Source: Berberis thunbergii (lineage: Eukaryota; Streptophyta; Magnoliopsida; Ranunculales; Berberidaceae). Taken from it: 64,000 bases of DNA. Positions 21,985 to 32,590 of the stretch are shown here, one piece after another (within the stretch, counting starts at the first letter, position 1; every line of letters starts with the position of its first letter). The stretch covers positions 543,533 through 607,532 of the forward strand of contig QNQO01000674.1 in the NCBI GenBank assembly GCA_003290165.1. The letters run 5' to 3'. A program made the translations under genes and the position numbers. The notes under the pieces were generated by a model. That model had not been told where the DNA came from, did no database searches, and saw only the letters and a program-made list of their open reading frames with translations.

Positions 21985-22160
21985 TTTTAAGGGGGGTGCT
22001 GAGGAGTTTGTACAGCCAGATGGGGCTGCTGGGCAGCCGGCATGTGCCGAGGAGTTTGTTCAGCCAGATAGGGCTGTTGGGCAGTCGGCGTGTGCCGAGG
22101 ATGGGGCAAATGCTGGTGCCGAGGTGTTTGTACAGCCGGATGAGGCTGCTGGGCAGCTGG
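21985..22160 (+). repeat. Tandem repeat in copia integrase-RT linker
   Basis: A ~57-bp unit (GAGGAGTTTGTACAGCCAGA then TGGGGCTGCTGGGCAGCCGG) occurs about three times, near 22000, 22049 and 22110. It encodes repeats such as FVQPD.A.GQ in one frame. It lies between integrase and reverse transcriptase, a region that is poorly conserved in copia elements. Confidence 0.6.
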
Positions 22161-22179
22161 TTTGTGTGAACCAGGAGGA

Positions 22180-23953
22180 CAACCCGGACACAAGTCAGGA
22201 AGATGTGTTGGGCAGGGGTCAACGCAGAAGGCAAGCCTCGGTACGACTCCGTGATTATGTTACTCATACCATTTGGAAAATGAGTCCATCCGTACCAGTT
22301 TCGCCCGTACCACGACATTCCTCAGGTACACCCTATCCTATAACACATTATGTGAATTGTGATAATTTTTCTATGCGACATAGACATTTTCTTGTAGCCT
22401 TGACATCAAATCGGGAACCTGTGTGCTATTCTGAGGTCGCGAAAGACAACCGCTGGAGGGATGCCATGTGACGAGAAATTGAGGCTCTTGAGATTAATGA
22501 AACCTGAGTTGTAGCAAAATTGCCACCAGGAAAAAAAGCTCTAGGATGCAAGTGGGTATACAAGATCAAGTATAACTCTGATGGTACCATTGAGTGATTG
22601 AAGGCTCGGCTGGTTATTCTTGGGAATCATCAAATTGAAGGAATTAATTATATAGAGACATTTGCTCCAGTAGCTAAGATGGTTACAGTAAGGGTCTTTC
22701 TTGCCGTTGCGGCTGCCATGAATTGGGAAGTCCATCAGATGGATGTTCATAATGCATTTCTACATGTTGACCTTACGGAGGAGGTATACATGAAATTACC
22801 ACCCGATTTTCAGGTGGGGACTTTCGGAAAGGTGTGCAAGCTTAGGAAATCATTATATGGGCTGAAGCAGGCACCCCGGTGCTGGTTCGCTAAACTGTCA
22901 ACTGCTTTGAATAATTATGGTTTTCAACAATCTTATTCAGATTATTCTTTGTTTACTCTACATAGAGGTGCGGTTCAGCTCAATGTTCTTGTCTATGTCG
23001 ACGACCTTATCATCTCTGGGCGTAATCCGGGGGATATACAGAAATTCAAGGGTTACCTCAGTGTTTGTTTCCACATGAAAGATCTGGGTCCTTTAAAGTA
23101 TTTCTTGGGGGTCGAAGTGGCACGCGGACCAGATGGGTTTGTGCTTTGTCAATGCAAATACGCGCTTGATATCATCTCTGGGCCGGATTGCTAGGGGTAT
23201 GGCCCGCGGCGGTGCCATTGGAACAGAATCATCGACTCGCCTTGTCCACGAGTCAAGAGCTCGCTGACCCGGAGCCTTACCCTCGCTTGGTGGGACGACT
23301 AATTTATTTGTGTTTCACTCGACCCGAATTATCTTTTAGTGTTCATGTTTTATCTCCATTTATGCAGCATCCTCGGGCGGACCAATGGGAAGCTACTTTG
23401 CGGGTGGTCCGGTACTAAAGGTAATCTGGGTCAAGGTATACATTTGAGTAGTAAGTGTGACATGCAGTTACATGGGTGGTGTGATGCTGACTGGGCCGGA
23501 TGCCCTTTGACTCGGCGGTACCTCACTGGTTGGTTGGTGTTCCTTGGGAACTCGCATGTATCTTGGAAGACGAAGAAGCAACATACAATATCCCGCTCCT
23601 CCGCAGAGGCGGAATACCGGTCTATGGCTATGACTACATGTGAGTTGAAATGGCTAAAAGCTATTTTAGCTAGCCTCGGGATGCCTCATACATGTCCTAT
23701 GTCTCTTCATTGTGATAGTCAGGCGGCTCTCCATATATCTCAAAATCCCGTATTTCATGAACGGACAAAACATATTAAGGTCGATTGTCACTTTGTCCGT
23801 GATGAGATTGTTGTTGGACATATCAATCCCACATTTGTCCCGTCCAATGCGCAACTCGCTGACATTTTCACAAAAGCATTGGGCAAACGACAATATGAGT
23901 ATTTACTTTGCAAGCTGGGCATACGGAATCTCCATGCACCAACTTGTCGGTAG
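22180..23953 (+). pseudogene. Copia reverse transcriptase and RNase H
   Basis: The reverse transcriptase shows WVYKIKYNSDGT (22543), [32 protein letters not shown] and the catalytic YVDDLII (about 22995). RNase H shows CDADWAGCP (about 23480), SSAEAEYRSMA (about 23596), CDSQAALHI and DIFTKAL. A TGA in the lead-in, a TAG after GPDC (23192) and a frameshift near 23400 break the frame. The end LGIRNLHAPTC is the usual copia terminus, so coding is complete to 23953. Confidence 0.85.
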
Positions 23954-24942
23954 GGAATATGTTGCTTATCTTTTCCCAGAAACCAACTCAGACACAAGTC
24001 AATTAAATCAATGGTGTCTTTAACTCTTTGCGTCCTCGTTTATTGATCTATGTATCGCCAGTAACACAAATTAACACATTCTTTTCCCTGGCTAAGGAGC
24101 AACCATATAGCTCTCATTCACTGTACCGTTTCGACCTGTGACCAACTCATGGTTCATGTGATCCCACTGTTTTAGAGGGTAGTATTCGTTTTTTTCCCTG
24201 ACTATTGCGGAATGTAGCACATTTTTTTCTTAAAAAAAATGTGCTCCTGAGGCCTTATCGATGTTTATTGCCACATCATGGCCCTAATATAGGGATGAAG
24301 TTAAGTGGGTGCTCATTTGGGCCAGTGAAGACCAACTTGTGCATTCAAGTGAAGCAAATCTACAAGTGCAGGTTATGTGCATCTGCTCTTAAAGCAGGCC
24401 AAACGCACCTGGCATTTTCATCAATTAGACAATGTATACTAGAGATAGCTAGGTATTGTGACATTGAAAAGTCGAAAATCCACCATTCTATGTGACCTTG
24501 AGAGGACCCTTCGATTCATCTTTGCGAGGACAATGTAATCAATCTACGTACTAATGCTCGATTGGTAGAGAAGATGAAATATTAAGGTGGATGTGCCCAT
24601 AGGACAAACCCCAAAATCCAATTTTCCGATATTTAAGTGTCATTTTTGCTTTAGAAGTTCTGTAATAAATGTATTTTTAATATAAAAGAACAAGCCATTT
24701 ATTTCATTAAGAATATCAGTGATTCAAATATTTCACCCGAAACTGTTTGCACAAGTTATTGTTGCGCCAAGCCACTGGAGAGAAAAGTTCAAACCCTTGC
24801 ATTACAAGCTCAACTGATATTTAAAAAATCACTAGGACAAACTGAAAACCAGTCCAAATCAATTTGCAAAACAAACAATCATCTTTAAACATGTAATTTA
24901 AGCGCATCAACCCAGCTTAATTAGAAATAGAGAGCTATGTGT
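23954..24942. other. Intergenic stretch with a short perfect-type hairpin
   Basis: No gene recognised. AGCACATTTTTTT at 24216-24228 is followed by CTT and then AAAAAAAATGTGCT (to 24245), a compact hairpin. The open frame 24205-24495 crosses it and has no hallmark. The sequence nearest 24943 is the likely 3' untranslated region of the minus-strand NHL-like gene; AATAAATG on that strand (about 24697-24704) is a possible poly(A) signal. Confidence 0.4.
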
Positions 24943-25536
24943 CTACGTCACAACGCTTCTCTTTATATGTTTCGAAGCATGTAAATTGACCACCACTTGG
25001 GAACATTTGATTCTCAATGTGTAATGCCTTGATTTCCACCTTCCCACCTTCACCCGGATCCTTGCTTTCGCTTGAACCTTTACTTTAATCTCTCCTGATG
25101 ATTTCTCTAGTCTAAGATCCTTAGCAACTGACGCTTGCAATGGTGCATTTCGTGCTACAGGCTTAGATTCAATACGATTGACATTACGGTGCTTTTGATA
25201 AAATGGCTTGACGGACTCAAATGCAACAGTTTGATCATCATAGACAACGGACACAGACATTGAGTCATAGTAAAATGAGACTCTTTTATTAGGATTATAG
25301 GCCCGGAGAACTAAGTTGAACGAAGCATTGAGTTGGTTGTAATGTAGGTGGAACCCATCGACTTTACTGGACTCGATGGTGTAAACAAGCTTTTTGGGCT
25401 TGACTACTAGCCATGTGATCAACACCACTAGCCCGATAAGCACAATTATGGCTACTATGGTGAGTCCAATGGCTCGTAGTAGCCCTGATCGTGCCGGCCG
25501 TGCTGTCGATGAGCTCGAATGTGGAGGAGCAGCCAT
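24943..25536 (-). CDS. NDR1/HIN1-like (NHL, LEA_2) membrane protein
   Basis: An intact single-exon ORF of 197 residues from MAAPPHSS to KRSVVT. Seen: a Ser/Pro-rich cytosolic N-terminus (1-20), one transmembrane helix (about 24-45, IGLTIVAIIVLIGLVVLITW), and a LEA_2/NHL domain (about 70-180) with NPNKRVSFYYD (81-91), a PFYQ motif (111-114) and KVKVGRWKS near 164. Usual NHL length is ~200-240, so it is full-size or slightly short. Known NHL proteins sit in the plasma membrane and act in pathogen and abiotic stress responses; the exact role of this one is not inferable. The start is supported by the membrane topology and a CACCATGG context. It is the only unbroken host-type gene I see. Confidence 0.85.
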   Translation of the reverse strand: MAAPPHSSSSTARPARSGLLRAIGLTIVAIIVLIGLVVLITWLVVKPKKLVYTIESSKVDGFHLHYNQLNASFNLVLRAYNPNKRVSFYYDSMSVSVVYDDQTVAFESVKPFYQKHRNVNRIESKPVARNAPLQASVAKDLRLEKSSGEIKVKVQAKARIRVKVGRWKSRHYTLRIKCSQVVVNLHASKHIKRSVVT

Positions 25537-25610
25537 GGTGATTTGGATTGAATATGGATAATGGATTGGTGGAGAACATGGTTCTTAATTGTGTTGTTTT
25601 ATAGGAGAAC
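25537..25610 (-). promoter_or_regulatory. Core promoter and leader of the NHL-like gene
   Basis: On the minus strand CTATAAAA (25597-25604) is a good plant TATA box about 60 bases before the ATG. That leaves a leader of roughly 30-35 bases if initiation is ~30 bases downstream. An out-of-frame ATG at 25579 lies close to the predicted start site; if included in the transcript it would open a 71-codon frame overlapping the true start. Confidence 0.5.
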
Positions 25611-25849
25611 TAGTGGAATCTTGGTTTAAATAAAATGTAAGGTTTGCTCCTTTGAAACTGGCTGTCTTTTCTTTTGCACTTTTCATGACTTCTAGCTCAA
25701 GGTACCTGAGATTTGGAAAGCTCCATTGGGATCTATTGAGCTTTTGTGTTTGGCAAATGAGTCAAGATCCAAACTTGACTGGATTAAGGGCCCAAATTAT
25801 ACTTTCCTTTCTCATTAAATTTTGATAAAAGTTGGATTATTTGCCTGGC

Positions 25850-26170
25850 TGTAATGGACTTTAATTTCCCTGAAGATGAAGTTATTCCTTCATTGATATC
25901 TGATGAATATCTCTGCCAAGTATCCTTGTCTTCAAGTTATTCCTTTTGTAGGCTCATAAAGCTTTATCTCACTTTTTGTGAAGCTAATTTGTTTTTCAAA
26001 GAGAGGGGTTGAGTTCCCTTCTTCAGATTCAGCAGTGGTACTATCCTAATGTTTGCGAAAATGACCTAAAGTTGTCTAGTATATCTTAATTATAAAGACA
26101 ACTGGGAAAATTAGATACTTTCCAGTCCCTGTCCAATTAATGGTTGGTTTAGCAAAATGTACAGTGTCAA
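25850..26170. repeat. Segment duplicated at 27491-27802 plus 49138-49230 (uninterrupted copy)
   Basis: Shared words include GTTATTCCTTCATTG, CAAGTTATTC, AAAGCTTTATCTCACTTTTT, GTTTTTCAAA, ATGTTTGCGAAAATGACC and CTAAAGTTGTCTAG. The second copy is cut in two by the 21-kb MULE at ATGTTTATGCAAA / TTATGAAAATGG. This copy therefore shows the site without an insertion. It lies upstream of the NHL-like gene. Confidence 0.75.
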
Positions 26171-26525
26171 GAGACGAATGGCAAACTTTAAATTGGCATC
26201 CACATTCACATCTTTGGACTGGGATCTTGACTGTGAATATGGGGTTTCAATGTGGATAAAACTAGACATTTTCGAATGTACTCCTCGATGATTCAAATAT
26301 ATAACTGATATACCAGAATGCATCTTTGGGTGAGGTTTCTACATCTGGATATACTTCTAACCTTTGTAAGGAAAATTGGATTCGGCAACCATGACAATAG
26401 GAAAAATCCATGACAATAGGAAAATTGGATTCGGCAACCATGACAATAAGAAAATTGGATCGAATAACCACGGGTCCTCCCATATATTGAATGACTCTCC
26501 ATTGCAACTGTCCTTGAATCGTGAT

Positions 26526-26850
26526 ATAATGGTATCAAAGTCAGACCCCGTCGAAAGTGTGTCAAAGAGGACGATGGGCCTTAAGGGAGGTAGATTGTAA
26601 TACTATGTGGGCGGGCTCTGAAGCTGACAGCTCCATGTGTGGACGGGCTCTGAAGGCTAATAGACTACCTTGTGTAGGCAGGCTCAGAAGCTGATATGCT
26701 ACTAAGGGATTATAGTCTCACATCGCCTAGGTGAAGATGGATATGTGCTATATATATGCGAGTTTTGATCCACATGACATAACGCGTTTTAAAGTCGTGC
26801 AAATAGTTAGGACAATTAATATTCTATCATGTGGATCGAGATTTAGATTT
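26526..26850 (+). mobile_element. TRIM-like (miniature LTR retrotransposon) remnant
   Basis: A primer-site-like AATGGTATCAAAGTCAGACC (26528-26547) is followed by a very short non-coding interior, a polypurine-like AAGGGAGGTAGATTG (26583-26597) and then an LTR-like tract. That tract has TCTCACATCGCCTAGG (26719-26734), a TATA-like CTATATATATGCG and ACGCGTTTTAAAGTCGTGC. This order (PBS, ~50-70 bp, PPT, LTR) fits plant TRIMs. The expected left LTR is not recognisable, so the copy is truncated. Within the LTR, three ~37-bp repeats (GGGCGGGCTCTGAAGCTGA and variants) lie at 26606-26705. Confidence 0.5.
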
Positions 26851-27490
26851 TTAGACTTTGATAGATGAATGTTAACCCCTTTTGACCTTATCAATCAAAT
26901 AGGTTAAATCTTTAGGTTTGTTGAGGATTAAGGCGAGGCCCAAGTGTCTACCATGGACATTATGGGTAAAATGAACATATTAAAATTGACCAGACGAGAC
27001 ACAATAGTCATCTACCTTTCTCATTTATATTACATTTTATTTATTTATTTCTCCAAAAGTTTTTGGGAAAATTCTAAATGCACTAGTGGTGTGTCTGGTG
27101 GCCATCAGGCACCCTATCATTACTCAAAATTTCTCTTTTGCCTTTCTTAAAAACAAACAAGTAACACACACTGGGGAATTTTTGAGATTTAATTCTTCAA
27201 AATGTTTTATGGTTTTTTCTTAACTTTACTTGTCTTTATTCAATGAAAAAAAATTTCAAGGCTGTTGTGTTTACAATAACATCTTCACACATGGACTAAA
27301 TAAAATTTTTGAAAATTTGTTTGTAATTTTCTTAATTTTTTATAATAATAAATATATCAAAAATGCTACAAAATTAGGTTTTTGCAATCAGGATGATGTG
27401 ACGTGATCTTGAACGAATGATAAAATCACCAAAATATTTAAGTGTATCTCAAGGTTGTAAAAAATCCCGTCTGATGATGTCATATCATCC
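26851..27490. other. AT-rich intergenic stretch
   Basis: No gene or element recognised. It ends where the duplicated segment begins at 27491. Confidence 0.4.
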
Positions 27491-27668
27491 TGATTGTTCT
27501 GGACATTAATTTCCTTGAAGATTTCTGAAGATAAGTTATTCCTTCATTGGACGTTTTGGGAATATCTGTCTCCAAGTTCTGATTGTTCTGTACATTAATT
27601 TCCTTGAAGATTTCTGAAGATAAGTTATTCCTTCATTGGACGTTTTGGGAATATCTGTCTCCAAGTTA
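27491..27668 (+). repeat. Tandem duplication, 2 x 89 bp
   Basis: TGATTGTTCTGGACATTAAT at 27491 recurs as TGATTGTTCTGTACATTAAT at 27580, and the two units are almost identical throughout (TTCCTTGAAGATTTCTGAAG, GGACGTTTTGGGAATATCTG). The copy at 25850 has only one unit, so this duplication is private to the second copy and recent. Confidence 0.85.
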
Positions 27669-27802
27669 TTCATGTTGTAGGCCCATGAAGCTTTATCTCA
27701 CTTTTTTGTCAAGCAATTTTGTTTTTCAAAAGAGAGTTGTTCCCTCATTCAGATTCAATAGTGGGCACTTACACTATCTATCTATCCCAATGTTTATGCA
27801 AA

Positions 27803-27900
27803 GGCATGCCTATGTGGCACAATAAGTTGCACTGGTCCACACCATCAAGGCAATTTTTTTTATACGCTCTCCCACACCACCAAAACAAACCCAAACCAAC
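27803..27900 (+). repeat. MULE left terminal inverted repeat
   Basis: GGCATGCCTATGTGGCAC, TTGCACTGGTCCACACCAT and later CTCCCACACCACC align with the reversed right end (GGCAACGCCTATTTGGCAC, TTGCACTAATTCACACTAT, TTCCCACACCATTC). Similarity is clear for about 55 bp and weaker for ~100 bp. Confidence 0.75.
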
Positions 27901-28121
27901 CCACAAACACTCTTTTCTCTCCTAGGGCGAGAAATTTGCTCTCCCTCACAGACCTCTTTCTCACCAAGCTCCCTCCTTGTTGTCTTTTCTCTCCCATCGA
28001 GCTGTGGAACTTGCCATTGTCCCCTCTCGACAAAGTTGACTCCTCCCTTTCTTTTGTAGTTACTCAAACTTGTTTGTAAGGAGTTTAGTTGAACTTTTTA
28101 TGTCGAAATGAATTGGTTTGG

Positions 28122-31060
28122 TGATGTTGATGATTATAGCCTTGTGGATTACAACGGTGGGTGAAGAACATGAACAATTTGAAGTGGAAGATCAAATTTT
28201 TATCACTCTACTTGAGGTAAACTTGCATTAAAATTTTCTTCTTCTTGTGGTGCTATTATTGTTGTTGCTATTGTTTGTCGATTTTACTTATATTTTTTGC
28301 TGATACACCAAAACGGTCCCTCTTCTACACCGTACATGTGTCACAATGATCTCGAGAAATAGTAGGCCCAAGCGTCAGCCCTACACTGATTCGGCCCAAG
28401 CGGCTCCAAGCCCACACGATGCAGTCCGCCAGACAGACCCGAAATCATTACAGCCTGCTAAGCCCACGCGTCTCACATCTATCATCAATACTCATAAGTC
28501 TTGCTAAGGCAAGTATCTCGAGGATCAATTTCGGACAAACAAGACAACAACACTTTACTTCCAACTAGGAAGCAAATTGCAGAGTATAAATCACACATGG
28601 AGACTTTTACCTATGGACTATTAGTCTAGGATTGAGAACTATCTCTCGCGTATCTAGGAGCACAAGGCTAACATGAAAACTTTCATTCACAGCACAACTC
28701 CTAATTAGAGACAGATCTCCACGAAGATCTTCTTCCCTAAACTACGATACCGATGGCTTGGTTGAACCATGACTCCAACACTATAAATAAGACATGAGGT
28801 TGGTGAGTTAAGGTACACTACAAATTTCATGTTTACATCATTATGCCTTCCTCAGATCACTGTTTGACTTTAGCATCGGAGTGTCATCGACCACCACAAT
28901 GGTGGTCCATGGCTCACGTGTGTTTCTTGTGCAGGTCAACAGGTCAAGGTCAAACCAGGGAGTGAAAATAGACTGCATCAAGTTCCATTATTATTTTGTG
29001 CGTAGTCCCTTCTCATGGGTGCAATAATCTTTGAAATACCTACAAACGATCATGTTCATAGCAATGTTGATAGTAATAACATGAATAATGAGGAAAAAAC
29101 ATTTGAAGAGGTGTTTAACGATGGCAACTTATTTCTTACGGAAGATGTTAGGTTCATTTATGTATAACTATTCTTTCAAGTTTATTGCTTATTTCTTACA
29201 AGTTTGTTAGTGTTCCTAACATGCTTTTGTCTTACATTTGATATTTTGGTGTTGAGTCATCAATAGGGATAATAAGATTGTTGTTGTTATTACTAAATTG
29301 GAACCGGATCGTCACAACCGTAAGGGTAAGATCCATTTTGGATGTGAGAGGGGAGGGAAGGCAGATAGTAGGGTAAAGAATGTGCTTCGATCAAGCAGTA
29401 CAAAGAAGTGTGACTGCTCATTTGAGTTGAGAGGGATCCCACAAGGTAATGACCATTAGAAATTACACGTGACACGGGGAACCCACAATCATTCTTGAGC
29501 AATATCACTTTTTGGTCATTTGTTTGCAGGCAGATTGAATGACGAGGAGATCATATGTGTGCAGAATATGTCAAAATTGAGTATCTCCCCTCGTCACATC
29601 TTGGATGGTTTGAAAGACTTGTATTCGAATAATATGTCGAATTTGAAGAATATTCATAATGTCATTTGTTAAAGATAAGCCAACTAAAAGGCAGAACGAT
29701 GTTGCAACAAACTATGCACTTATTGAGCAACTATAATTACATAGAGTGACATATTATGGACGAGGGTAATAGAGTCACAAACATTTTTTGGGTGCATCTT
29801 GACTCAATTCAATTAGCGAAATGCTTTCTATCTGTCATGATTATGGATTGCACGTATAAAACTAATCGTTATTGGACACCATAGTTTGAGATTGTGGGTG
29901 TCATATCGAATGGCAAGACGTTCAATGTTGCATGTTGTTTTATGTTTTATGAGAAGGATGATTCATATGCCTAGGCACTGGAAAAATTTCTTGGGATTTT
30001 TTAGCCAAACAAGTTGCCAATTGTCACTGATAGAGAATTGGGTTGAATAAAGGCAATCGAGCGAGTCTTTCCCAAAACAAGGAGATTGTTTTGCACGTGG
30101 CACATAAATACAAATGTTGAGAAGAATTGCAAAAAGAACTTTAAAGATAATGAGGCATGGTATGAGTTTATAAATTCTTTCTCGGATTTGTATAGATCAA
30201 GTACTTAGAAAAAATGGAATACGGCAACTGTTATGTTTGAGAGAAAATGGTCATCGCACTCGAAGTGTGTGGATTATTTGAAAACGACATGGTATTCACA
30301 AAAGGAGTACTTTATGAGTGCATGGACCAATACTTTCATGCATTTTGGGCAACGGACAACTGGTCGTATTGAGGGTGCACTCTCCAAGTTGAAGATATGC
30401 TGGCAAATTCACAAGGCACGTTTATAAATGTATGGACTATAAAACATGAAATGCATAGAGAGTGAATCATTTTGTCAACAAAGTGAAGACTAAGCATGTG
30501 TTACAAGTTTTTGGAAAACTTCATGGGTCTGTGGTGCATAGGGCTATTGATTTGATTTTTTTGGAATTGCATAGGTGTGAATTTGTGGGGAATGATCCTG
30601 TGAAGTGTGAGTTGAACCACTCATGGGTTGCCTTGTGCTTATGAAATGACTACGCATCTAACCCTATTGGAAAACTTTCATTGGATACCTTAAACAAATA
30701 TTGGATGCAACTTGGCACCACACCTATTTGTGAAGGCACATATGTGATTATAGACTCAGTGGTCGATGCCCTTAAGAGGATTTTTAATGAATCCACTCCT
30801 GATCAGAAGTTGGCGTTGAAGAGGAAACTTCTAGAGTTGAGTTGTTTTGGTTCAACTATAATGATCGAATCATTTGAATTTTTGGCGGACAAGGGAAGAC
30901 CTAAGAAGAAGTTGTCCAAACATGAAAGGTCGACTAAAAGGGACCCATTGAGTAACGAATATGCCAAGACTCAAGAAAAGCTCAAAAGTAAAGAAAGTGT
31001 TTGCAACCAAAAGCAAAGGCCAAAAAACAAATGTCCCGCAGTACTTGGATGAAGCAAATT
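28122..31060 (+). pseudogene. MuDR-type transposase (MULE), broken by stops
   Basis: A probable first exon begins MNWFGDVDDYSLVDYN near 28109 and meets a GT at about 28217. The next coding runs to LFLTED|GT at about 29148 and resumes near 29265. A FAR1/WRKY-GCM1-like zinc region follows: HNRKGKIHFGCERGGK, KKCDCSFELRG and TRGTHNHS (Cys, Cys, His, His). The MULE transposase domain has IMDCTYKTNRYW (first Asp, about 29850), IVTDRELG (second Asp, about 30025), CTWHIN and TTGRIEGALS (Glu, about 30365) all in one frame. That frame is interrupted by TAG/TGA codons, several where the family has Trp or Gln (for example YA*ALEK). The tail DKGRPKKKLSKHERSTKRDP (30887-30945) leads into the OTU domain. 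Confidence 0.85.
28301..28980 (+). mobile_element. Probable solo LTR of the Tat gypsy family in a MULE intron
   Basis: Starts TGATACACCAAAACGGTCCC and ends GACTGCATCA. It shares order and words with the LTRs at 37118 and 56309: CACCGTACATGTGTCA, GGCAAGTATCTCGAGGATC, AGGAAGCAAATTGCAGAGTATAA, GACTTTAGCATCGGAGTGTC, and GACCACCACAATGGTGGTCC. No internal retrotransposon sequence follows. Flanking bases do not give a clear 5-bp duplication, so the ends are approximate. It lies between the first and second transposase exons, in an intron. Confidence 0.7.
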
Positions 31061-31068
31061 CCGTTGTA

Positions 31069-32590
31069 GATTTGGGACTATGTTGAGAACGTTGAAGGCG
31101 ATGGAAATTGTGGATTTCGATGCATAACCAATTAGATTACGTCCGCCAGCATGGTTGGAAGCAGGTAAGGAATGAGCTAGAAATCAATGAAGAGTTTTGG
31201 CTCGGAATGTGGCACGAGTTAGGGTTGAATATGGTAAGGGGTGTTTTGATAAGTCCTAAATCCAAGGTATGCGTAGGCGAGGAAAATTAGCTTATTGACT
31301 ATGATATGTTAGAGTTTGCAGCCAACCATTACCGGTGTGTATTTGTGAGTTATGGGAATCAAAGCACAACGCGTTTTCCATATATGAAGCCTCCGTGACA
31401 GTTCAACGACATTAAGGCGTGTTTCGTGGCACTAGGGGTGGTCTCAGGACAGTATGGACCTTATCCTTATCCCGTCCATTCCTTTGGGATCGCGACGGGA
31501 TATACCTCATCTCGACCTCATCCCATCTCAAATGGGTTCGGGATGGGACGGGATCAACATGTTCCATCTCTTGACATAATTTTGGACATAATTTTTTGTT
31601 TGATCAAGTATTGTGAACTCAACATTTAAATTGATAGGGAATGCTAATTTTAAATCAAGTTCTGTAAAGCATGGATAGCTCATGATTTAGAAAGGTAGCC
31701 ACGTTAAGCGTTCTTGGCTATCATAAAAAAAATTGAAGGCCAAAGGCAAATTTGCTAACATGTTCAACTATCATATGCATCTCTAAAGAGTAAACACAAA
31801 ATGGGATCATTCTATTTACTCTCTTTGGCCACTACGTGATAGAACTACAAAAAATAATAGGATACCAATAGTTGCTAAAAAGTAATTTATGGGTCAGAAA
31901 TCAAGTTTAGCTGGCAATCGATGGACAAATGTCCAAAGAAAAGAAAGAAGGCAATCTGCTAGAAGAAAGAAATTTGAGGAGGTTTTTTTTTTCCTTCAAA
32001 ATAAGATTATTATGGTCAAATCAATACACCTTTTATAATAACACTTATGTTGAGAGAAACAATAAAACTGAGAGAAACTGAGACTCACAATAACAGTTGT
32101 AAATGCTAACTTGAAAGGATTTAATTGGGCACTAATTGACTAAGTTCTAAGATGCATTTGACAATAATAAAATTATTAATCATAAATATAAAAAAATCAA
32201 ATCGGGACGGGACGAGATTGGCGAAATTGAAAATATTCATCCTAATCTCATCCCACTCTAGATAGGGATGGGACAAGATCGGGATAGGATTGATCAATCC
32301 CAATAAGACCCGATAAAAAAGACGGGATCGGGATTGCGGGATGGGATGCCCACCCCTACGTGGCACACCTCGCCCAGAGTTCTCACTTTGTGTTGCTCCA
32401 TATGCTACCAAAACCCCCCATTGCCTCATACAGTTGCTAGTTGACATTCTCGCCTATTCCCAGAAGCAATTGCTTGGAAGAGTTCATTCGATGCTCAGCT
32501 CCACATTGGCAACGTGATGTTGAGGAAGTACAATGCCAATAATGCTAAGAAGATGAACAACTCAGACGAGGTCATTGCCATATTGGATTG
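31069..32590 (+). pseudogene. OTU-like cysteine protease domain at the C-terminus of the MULE transposase
   Basis: Just after the transposase tail, VENVEGDGNCGFRCIT (about 31085-31130) gives the OTU catalytic D-G-N-C box. WKQVRNELEINEEFWLGMW, MLEFAANHYRCVFVSYGN and FNDIKACFVA follow. The reading frame continues after removal of the hAT insertion (31433-32358) as SSHFVLLHMLPKPPIA, supplying the catalytic His, then LEEFIRCSAPHW. OTU enzymes are deubiquitinating cysteine proteases; fusion to or read-through from MULE transposases is known in plants, with unclear function. Here stops, at least one frameshift and the insertion inactivate it. No separate start is evident, so I read it as one protein with the transposase. 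Confidence 0.75.
31433..32358. mobile_element. hAT-type non-autonomous element with perfect 8-bp target duplication
   Basis: TAGGGGTGGTCTCAGGACAG at the left and GGGATGCCCACCCCTA at the right are short inverted hAT termini. CGTGGCAC precedes (31425-31432) and follows (32359-32366), an exact 8-bp duplication. Its ends contain repeated GGGATGGGACGGGAT/CGGGACGGGACG words in inverse orientation. It interrupts the OTU domain between FVA and HLAQSSHF. The interior is AT-rich and non-coding. Confidence 0.9.

Larger units (their letters stand above)
18483..23953 (+). mobile_element. Ty1/copia retrotransposon, decayed, 3' LTR not found
   Basis: In the order typical of Ty1/copia: 5' LTR (18483-18714), primer-binding site, long leader, gag, protease, integrase, reverse transcriptase, RNase H. 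The domains sit in several frames separated by stops and frameshifts, so no full polyprotein survives. No copy of the 5' LTR start TGTTAGTAGGTATTG was seen after the RNase H, so the element is truncated at its 3' end or its 3' LTR has diverged or been deleted. Confidence 0.85.

Noticed and set aside
21953..22318. Pro/Gln-rich minus-strand ORFs
   Set aside because: Antisense to a tandem repeat in the copia integrase-RT linker.
28840..28980. Possible host gene exon with GT/AG
   Set aside because: Matches the 3' part of the Tat LTRs at 37118 and 56309.
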